In this document: piece after piece, positions 52,201 through 61,200 of the stretch
How positions within the stretch are numbered: position 1 is the stretch's first letter
How the letters are laid out: every line of letters starts with the position of its first letter
Source: Chelydra serpentina
Lineage: Eukaryota > Chordata > Testudines > Chelydridae
Reading direction: 5' to 3'
Assembly (NCBI GenBank): GCA_037349315.1
Contig: JBAIAC010000007.1
Coordinates: 5,828,001 to 5,892,000 of the forward strand
Length of the DNA: 64,000 nt
Position numbers and translations under genes: made by a program
Notes under the pieces: model-generated
What the model saw: the letters and a program-made list of their open reading frames with translations, nothing else
What the model was told of the DNA's origin: nothing
Databases searched by the model: none

Positions 52201-55200
52201 CCTGGTGTGCCCAACGACACACATCTCCACACCTTGCCCCCGTACCGTCTATTCTGGACTACGTGCTACACCTCAAGGACAACCGTCTTGCACTTGGGTC
52301 CCTCAAGGTCCATCTTGCTGCCATCTCGGCTTTCCATACAGGAGCAGAGGGCTGCTCGATATTCACGCACCCCATGGTGTGTCATTTCCTCAAGGGCCTG
52401 GAAAAGGTTCACCCTTCAGTGAAGTCGCCTGTTCCGGCATGGGACCTCAACCTCGTTCTCTCTCGACTCACAGGCCCGCCATTTGAGCCATTGGCCTCCT
52501 GCTCCCTTCTCTATCTTTCATGGAAGGTCGCCTTTCTCGTGGCTATCACGTCAGCCAGAAGGGTATCCGAGTTGAAGGCTCTCCTGTGCGACCCTCCGTA
52601 TACCATCTTTCATAAGGACAAGGTCCAGCTTCGTCCTCACCCGTCCTTCCTTCCGAAGGTGGTCTCGCGCTTTCATATGTCACAGGACATCTTCCTGCCT
52701 GTCTTCTTTCCCAAGCCGCATGCCAACTCTAAAGAGCAACGGCTGCACTCGCTAGATGTCAGGAGAGCGCTCACCTTCTACATAGAACGCACAAAGCCGT
52801 TCCGTAAGACCTCTCAGCTCTTCGTCGCTGTCGCGGAACGTGTGAAGGGAGCACCGGTCTCTTCGCAGCGTATATCATCATGGATTACAGCCTGCATCTG
52901 TGCCTGCTAGGACCTGGCAAAGGTACCTCCGCCACTTGTCACGGCCCATTCTACCAGGACGCAAGCTTCCTCTGCGGCTTTCCTGGCGAACATCCCTCTT
53001 CAGGAGATCTGCAGGGCCGCAACCTGGGCATCGGTGCACACCTTTACGTCGCACTACGCCATCACCCGTCACTCCCGTGATGCTGCTGCCTTCGGTAGGG
53101 CTATCCTTCAAGCTGCTTTACCGTAACTCCGAACCCGCCTCCAAGGTAAGGCTTGGGATTCACCTAACTGGAATAGATATGAGCAACCACTCGAAGAAGA
53201 AGAAAAGGTTACTCACCTTTGTAACCGGTGTTCTTCGAGATGTGTTGCTCATATCTATTCCACACCCACCCTCCTTCCCCACTGTCGGAGTAGCCGGCAA
53301 GAAGGAACTGGAGCGGGGTCGGGCTGGCAGGGTACTATATAGAGCGCCATATCGGCGCCACTCCAGGGGGCTCCCCAGCCGGCCCAACGGGTAGCTGCTA
53401 GGGGAAAAAGTTTCCGACGTCCGTGCACGCGCGCTTGCGCACACCTAACTGGAATAGATATGAGCAACACATCTCGAAGAACACCGGTTACAAAGGTGAG
53501 TAACCTTTTCTTTTTGCATAGAATGTATATTACATAGGAAGCTTTATGTATGCGCAGCAAGAAATACAGTACTTAATATATGTTCCACTCTGCTTGATGC
53601 TTAGATGTTGTTAAATAGGGTTAGTTTGTGAATATATTTTCAAAACTGGATTGACAAATCAGTTTTCCCATGTTGATGTTATGTCTATATTTATGGGTGG
53701 GAAGTTTTCACAGTTTGTCCTGCTGCAGTGGTTGAAAAAGGTGAGTACCAACCTCCGGGTGGACAGTTAAGAAACAAGGCACAAATCCCAAATTGGTGGT
53801 GAGCTCTATACTTAGATTTAATCAATCAACTATCTAGTGTAAACGCCTCAGACACTATAGCATTCTTAACATTGAGTCACAGAGAGTCCCCTTGGGTACT
53901 CCAGTCTATCTTGTCCCCTAGGCAAGGTTACCTTTGTGATAGATGTTCCCTTACACCAAAAATCACAATAAAATATTTAGGGTACACCAAGTCCCAAAGG
54001 ACCAGTCACTTAACTCAGGTCAGTTGCACCTTAGCTCTCACACCAAAGACAACATTTGTAGCTAATCCTATAATAAACTATCAAAAGATTTATTAAGTAG
54101 GAAAAGGGAGTAAGAGAGTTATTTAGAAGGTTAAAGTAGGTAAACATATGCAAACAAGTGAGTCACTCTTAATTTTGGAAAGGTAATAGAAGCTTCTATA
54201 ATAAACAAGTGCTATATGTCTTTTAGGGCTAATCCATGCCTAGCACTGGCAATCTTTTGCTTATGCTTAGCCATCCTTGTTCCTCAGAGTCCAAGCAGCA
54301 TAAAAGATACAGGGTGTGTCATAGAATCATAGAATCTCAGGGTTGGAAGGGACCTCAGGAGGTCACCTAGTCCAACCCCCTGCTCAAAGCAGGACCAACC
54401 CCAACTAAATCATTCCAGCCAGGGCTTTGTCAAGCCTGACCTTAAAAACCTCTAAGGAAGGAGATTCCACCACCTCCCTAGGTAACCCATTCCAGTTCTT
54501 CACCACCCTACTAGTGAAAAAGTTTTTCCTAATATCCAACCTGAACCTCCCCCTCTGCAACTTGTTCTGTCATCTTCTACCACTGAGAACAGTCTAGATC
54601 CATCCTCTTTGGAACCCCCTTTCAGGTAGTTGAAAGCAGCTATCAAATCCCCCCTCATTCTTCTCTTCTGCAGGCTAAACAATCCCAGTTCCCTCAGCCT
54701 CTCCTCATAAGTCATGTGCTCCAGCCCCCTAATCATTTTTGTTGCCCTCCGTTGGACTCTTTCCAATTTATCCACATCCTTCTTGTAGTGTGGGGCCCAA
54801 AACTGGACACAGTACTCCAAATGAGGCCTCACCAGTGCCGAATAGAGGGGAATGATCACGTCCCTCGATCTGCTGGAAATGCCCCTACTTATACAACCCA
54901 AAATGCCATTAGCCTTCTTGGCAACAAGGGCACACTGTTGACTCATATTCAGCTTTTCGTCCACCGTAACCCCTAGGTCCTTTTCTGCAGAACTGCTGCC
55001 CAGCCATTCGGTCCCTAGTCTGTAGCAGTGCATGGGATTCTTCCGTCCTAAGTGCAGGACTCTGCACTTGTCCTTGTTGAACCTCATCATTTCTTTTGGC
55101 CCAATCCTCTAATTTGTCTAGCTCCCTCTGAATCCTATCCCTCCAGCGTATCAACCACTCCTCCCAGTTTAGTGTCATCTGCAAACTTGCTAAGGGTGCA

Positions 55201-58200
55201 GTCCACACCATCCTCCAGATCGTTAATGAAGATATTGAACAAAACCGGCCCCAGCACCGATCCTTGGGGTACTCCACTTGATACCGGCTGCCAACTAGAC
55301 ATGGAACCATTGATCACTACCCGTTGAGCCCGACCATCTAGCCAGTTTTCTATCCACCTTACCGTCCATTCATCCAGCCCATACATCTTTAACTTGCTGG
55401 CAAGAATACTGTCGGAGACTGTATCAAAAGCTTTGCTAAAGTCAAGAAATAGCACATCCACTGCTTTCCCCTCATCCACAGAGACGGTTATCTCATCATA
55501 GAAGGCAATTAGGTTAGTCAGGCATGACTTGCCCTTGGTGAATCCATGCTGACTGTTCCTGATCACTTTCCCCTCCTTTAAGTAGTTCAGAATTGATTCC
55601 TTGAGGACCTGTTCCATGATTTTTCCAGGGACTGAGGTGAGACTGACTGGCCTGTAGTTCCCTGGATCTTCCTTCTTCCCTTTTTTAAAGATGGGCACTA
55701 CATTAGCTTTTTTCCAGTCATCCGGGACCTCCCCCGATTGCCATGATTTGTCAAAGATAATGGCCAATGGCTCTGCAATCTCATCGGCCAACTCCTTTAG
55801 CACCCTCGGATGCAGTGCATCCGGCCCCATGGACTTGTGCTCGTCCAGCTTTTCTAAATAGTCCCGAACTACTTCTTTCTTCACAGAGGGCTGGTCACCT
55901 CCTCCTCATACCGTGCTGCGGAGTGCAGCCGTCTGGGAGCTGACCTTGTCTGTGAAGACAGAGGCAAAAAAAGCATTGAGTACACTAGCTTTCTCCACAT
56001 CCTCTGTCACTAGGTTCCCTCCCTCATTCAGCAAGGGGCCCACACTTTCCTTGACTTCCTTCTTGTTGCTAACATACCTGAAGAAACCCTTCTTGTTACT
56101 CCTAACATCTCCAGCTAGCTGCAACTCCAAGTGTGATTTGGCCTTCCTAATTTCACTCCTGCATGCCTGAACAATATTTTTATACTCCTTCCTGGTCATT
56201 TGTCCAATCTTCCACTTCTTGTAAGCTGCTTTTTTGTGTTTAAGACGAACAAGGATTTCACTGTTAAGCCATGCTGGTCGCCTGCCATATTTACTTTTCT
56301 TTCTACACATCGGGATGGTTTGTTCCTGCAACCTCAATAAGGATTCTTTAAAATACAGCCAGCTTTCCTCGACTCCTTTCCCCGTCATGTTCTTCCTTGT
56401 GTCAGGATCCTGAACTCAACCATCTCATGGTCACTGCCTCCCAGGTTCCCATCCACTATTGCTTCCTCTATTATTTCTTCCCTGTTTGTGAGCAGCAGGT
56501 CAAGAAGAGCTTTTCCCCTAGTTGGTTCCTCCAGCACTTGCACCAGGAAATTGTCCCCTACACTTTCCAAAAACTTCCTGGATTGTCTGTGCACTGCTGT
56601 ATTGCTCTCCCAGCAGATATCGGTGTGATTAAAGTCACCCATGAGAACCAGGGCCTGTGATCTAGCAACTTCTGTTAGTTGCTGGAAGAAAGCCTCGTCC
56701 ACCTCATCCCCCTGGTCTGGTGGTCTGTAGCAGACTCCCACCACGACATTACCCTTGTTGCTCACACTTCTAAATTTAATCCAGAGACTCTCAGGTTTTT
56801 CTGCAGTTCCATACTGGAGCTCTGAGCAGTCATACTGCTCTCTTACATACAATGCAACTCCCCCACCTTTTCTGTCCTGCCTATCCTTCCTGAACAGTTT
56901 ATATCCATCCATGACAGCACTCCAATCGTGTGAGTTATCCCACCAAGTCTCTGTTATTCCAATTACATCATAATTCCTTGACTGTGCCAGGACTTCCAGT
57001 TCTCCCTGTCTACACATGCAGTGCTCCAGTGGCACAGCTGCACTACACCGACAGGAGAACTTCTCTTGTCGATGTAGGTACTCCACCTCCCCAAGAGGTG
57101 GTAGTTATGTAGATGGAAGAAGCCCTCCCGTTGATTTAGTGCTGTCTACACTGGGCGTTAGATCTGTATAACTATGTTGCTCAGCGGAGTGGATTTTCCA
57201 TACCCCTGAGTGACGTAGTTGCACTGACATAAGTTGGTAGTATAGACCAAGCCACAGTTCCTCCTTGTGAGGGCTTTTTATTCCTTTTCCCCTTCTGCTT
57301 CGAGTTACAAATTCAGCTGTTAGGAGGAATTCAGTTGCGGATCTCTTCTGCATAGGGGCCGGGAAAGCAATTCTGATGGTCCACAATGTTTAGTTCGGTG
57401 TTGATGGGTTTTCTTTTGTTGGGCAAAATATAACACCTGTTGGGAACTAGTATTTTACACTTGTTAATTCTTCTCTCCTGTCTGATGATTTACAGTAGAA
57501 GAAAAGCACTTAAATATTGCCTTATAACATGGCATACAGGTATTATAAGTGAGATTAATCCATGCAGCAACGTAATAGCCTTTCATAAAGTCTAAACACA
57601 TTTTTGTAACTCTCATACCTTTTTTAACATTATTAACACAGCGATGAGCCACACTGGTTCCAGCTATATATTTGTTAGTGTTCAGTGAGGCCTAGAGGCC
57701 TTGGCATGTGCTGCCAGGGTCAGTTTGTAGTTCATTGGGTAATAAAGCCAGCAATGTATAGTATACACCTGTTATTTCTTGTTCTAATTGATCTTAGGCA
57801 TTTTATGTTGTGATTTATTTTCAGTCAATGTCAGAGGTAGTTTCTACTTAACTTAAGATTTTTTGTTACATGTTATTTAAATGGAAGGAGAGCTGCTTTC
57901 TTTAACTAAATACAGGGTTGTATATAGAATTTCCCTTATTCCTTATGGTGTTTCATGTATGACCCTATATTTACTTTTCTCTCTCTTTCATAAATCCTCA
58001 AAGGTTAGCCTACTCTGTTTCGATAGCAGTTTCAGTTATCTGATCACTTGGTTTGAGTGCTGTGCAAAATAAAAACAGAAGAAAATTCATTGGCAGGAGG
58101 GGTTCCAGAAAATGGGTATTTTTGGTGGGGGAAGTTGTGAGTTTGGTGTATCTTTACAGAATGTCTTTCTGCTGTCAGTATTGAGGAATATAACTTATTC

Positions 58201-61200
58201 ATCACTTCCAACATGTTTGATTTATTAGAACAATGGCTGGTCATACCTTCTCTGTTGTTAAAGCAGTTATACATAGTTATTGCAACCAAACAATTTGTAT
58301 TACATAAGCTTTATACTAGTATACGACATCATGTGAGAGATGTATAATTTAGTTGATTCTCATTTCAGGTACTAAGGTAAGGTCAGCAAGAACACAAACC
58401 AACTCTTGCACACAGAAAGTAATAATCAGTCCTAAGAGGCAGCGGCCACTTTCTGCACCCCTTAAAGAAAGCCAGTATCTGTTCAGCCCCAGCAGAGAAA
58501 TGCCTGATGTCTCCGGTCCACTTGAAGGCCATCTAATTCCTATGGCTATTCCATTAGGTAAGAACAACCAAAAACCTAATGAGTTGTATGGGCCAGATTC
58601 GTCCCTGCTGCTTCTGAGAGAGGCATCTCTTATCTCTCTGTATCAGTGATGGCTTCTGTGCCCCTGGAGATTTACAGCTGCCCTTCCTTTGGGGACCCTG
58701 GTTTGGGGGAGCAGTTTTAAATTCTGATGGGACTTCAAAGAAGCCGAACTAGCAGAGGCTGCAGCAGGGAATCTGTGTATCCTCTGGTTCTTTTAGCCAG
58801 GCCCACTCCTAGCCAGCACTACTCACATCTCGTGCTGCCCGTTTGAGAACATCCTGGCAGCAGTAGCGTAGCCAGGTGGGGAGCAGGGGGAGTGGCCGCT
58901 CCCCCTGTGAACAGAAGCGGCGCCGCTTCCCCTTTTTAAGCGCCGCTTCTTGCACTCACCCGGCGGCGCTCCGGGTCTTCGGCAGCATTTCGGCGGCGGG
59001 TACCACCGAAGACCCAGAGCGAGTGAGGACCCGCCGCCGAAGACCCGGAGCGCCGCCAGAGGCGCTGCCAGGTGAGTACAGGGGGAGCCTGGGGAGACGC
59101 CTTTTTATAGCTCCGCTCCCCCTGTGCTCCGGACCTGCCTACGCTGCTGCCTGGCAGAGGAGAGAGTGCTGATATTTTGCACTGCAGCAGCCTCGGCTCT
59201 GCCTTTGGCTCTACAGGAGGAGCCATTGTTGATCATAGAATGAATTCCGGGCCCTGGAATTTAGTCTGCATGACAGAGGGTAGATCTAAATTGATCATTT
59301 CTGCCCAACAGTTTCAATAATATTGTCCCAGGTTAATTATAGCATATTGATCACCATTGAGAGAGTTTCCTCATGAGAGCAGATACAGTCCGAGTACTGT
59401 TGGTGTATAGACAGAGGTTAATATTAAGCTGACACCTAAAGATAATAAATATACAAAAAAGAGGGGCTGCAGTCAAAGCTTGCAGGATGTTATAACCTGA
59501 ATTATATCTTGACTAACTGGCCTACTAGTTCCAGGTAGGAGGCGGCAGGGAGAGACTGTGTAATGTAGGTATTTATTTTATATAGCCCATATCCTGTAGG
59601 TCAAAGAACAAAAATGTCTGTCCGTTACGATGACCCATTTTTTGAGTAGCACAAGTGACTGCAGTTATTGCTCTTTCGTAACACTAGGTGGCACTGTAGT
59701 CAATTGAACTACTACAAAACAATTGGGAAAATCCTCAGGCATCTAGGCTTAAAAAAATTAATATGAAAAAATGCATAAACATTTAAATTTAACTGATAAG
59801 GCACCAGTTTTTGACCAGTGAGGAAGAAAATTAATCTGATTTGTATAAAATTCACAAAAACATTCTGAATTAAATTAAGTTTAACTTTATTCTGTTTAAT
59901 CGGTACATTAAAGGTTTTTATGTTTCTTGACCAACTTTCTTTAGGTCAAACGCAAATTAATGGCATCTCACCACAGCCTGCTGGAGTCATTATAGGTAAA
60001 CCACACCCTGTTACAGTGACCACCTCTGTTCTTCCAGCTCCTCCAAAACCACAACCCAAGCTAAAGAAACCCAACATAGCAGTAATAGAGATGAGATCAG
60101 AAAAAAAGGACCCTCCTAAACTCACTGTGCAGGTATGAGGCAAGAACTACTGCTGTACTTATTAATATTCGCTAAAGATTGTTCGTGTTCAAGGACAGGG
60201 CAGGCCCATTACTCAATGAGTGGGGGGAAGACAATAACAGAAAATGTGGAAATGGTGGAAGTGCTAAATGCCTTTTTTGTTTCAGTTTTCACCAAAAAGG
60301 TCAGTAGTGATTGAACAACTAATATAGTGAATACCAGTGAAAATGAGGTAGGATCTGAGGCTAAGATAGGGGAAGAACAAGTTAAAAATATCTTAGACAA
60401 GTTAGATATCTTCAAGGCAGCAGGGCCTAATGAAATACATCCTAGAATTCTCAAGGAGCTGACTGAGGAGATATCTGAAGAGATTTTATAGGGACAGTCT
60501 CGATATGTGGGGCTTTGTCTTATATTACCCCCCTATTACCTATTACCCCCCACCCCGTCCCGATTTTTCACACTTGCTGTCTGGTCACCCTATATCTGAG
60601 CAATTAGCAATTATCTTTGAAAACTCATGGAAGACTGGAGAGATTCCAGAGCATGGGAAGAGGGCAAAGATAGTGCCAATCTATAAAAAGAAGAATAAGA
60701 ACAACCTCGGGAATTACAGACCAGGGGTGGGGGAGGGGAAACCTAACTAGCTTCAAGACTGAGTTTGATAAGTTTATGGAAGGGATGGTATGATGAGACT
60801 GCCTACAGGACTGCTAGCAGCAAATATCTCCAAAGGCCAGTGAAGGGACACTAGATGGGGAGGGCTCAGAGTTACTACAGAGAATTCTTTCCCAGGAGTC
60901 TGGCTGGTAGGTCTTGCCCACATGCTCAGGATCTAACTGAACGCCATATTTGGGGTTGGGAAGGAATTTTCCCCTGGGTCAGATTGGCAGGGACCCTCTT
61001 GGGTTTTCGCCTTCCTGTGCAGCGTGGGGCACGGGTCACTTGCAAGTTTAAAGTAATGTAAATGCTGGATTCGCTATAACTTGAAGTCTTTAAATCATAA
61101 TTTGAGGACTTTAGTACTCAGCCAGATATTAGGGGTCTATTACAGGAATGGTTGGGTGAGGTTCTGTGGCCTGCAATGTGCAGGAGGTCAGACTAGATGA

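Larger units (their letters stand above)
46862..53509 (+). mobile_element. Nearly complete DIRS-type tyrosine-recombinase retrotransposon
   Basis: 6648 bp with inverted termini of about 180-215 bp, an internal complementary region, and in order gag, RT-RNase H with a Dam-like domain, and tyrosine recombinase. DIRS elements replicate through circular DNA and integrate with a recombinase, so no target duplication is expected and none is seen (flanks acatata / tttttgc). The single stops in gag and recombinase suggest a recent insertion. The CpG-rich sequence contrasts with the AT-rich intron. It lies in TALPID3 intron 15 in the sense orientation. Confidence 0.95.
54320..57016 (-). mobile_element. 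CR1 LINE, 5'-truncated, 2.7 kb, minus strand
   Basis: The 3' end (catagaatcatagaatctcaggg on the plus strand) and most of ORF2 are present, up to a truncated endonuclease. CR1 is the main LINE of sauropsids and copies itself by target-primed reverse transcription. The coding parts lie in three frames (below), so this copy cannot make a whole protein. It lies inside an older LTR-type repeat and next to a truncated MITE. Confidence 0.93.
53742..57705 (-). mobile_element. LTR-type repeat, second family, copy D, split by CR1 and a MITE
   Basis: The left part (53742-54319) and right part (about 57247-57705) match the copy at 37607-38600 in the same order: ccaaattggtggtgag, accaagtcccaaaggaccagtcactta, tataataaactatcaaaagatt, then ataagtgagattaatccatgcagcaac and cataaagtctaaacac. 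Ends are approximate. Confidence 0.6.
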
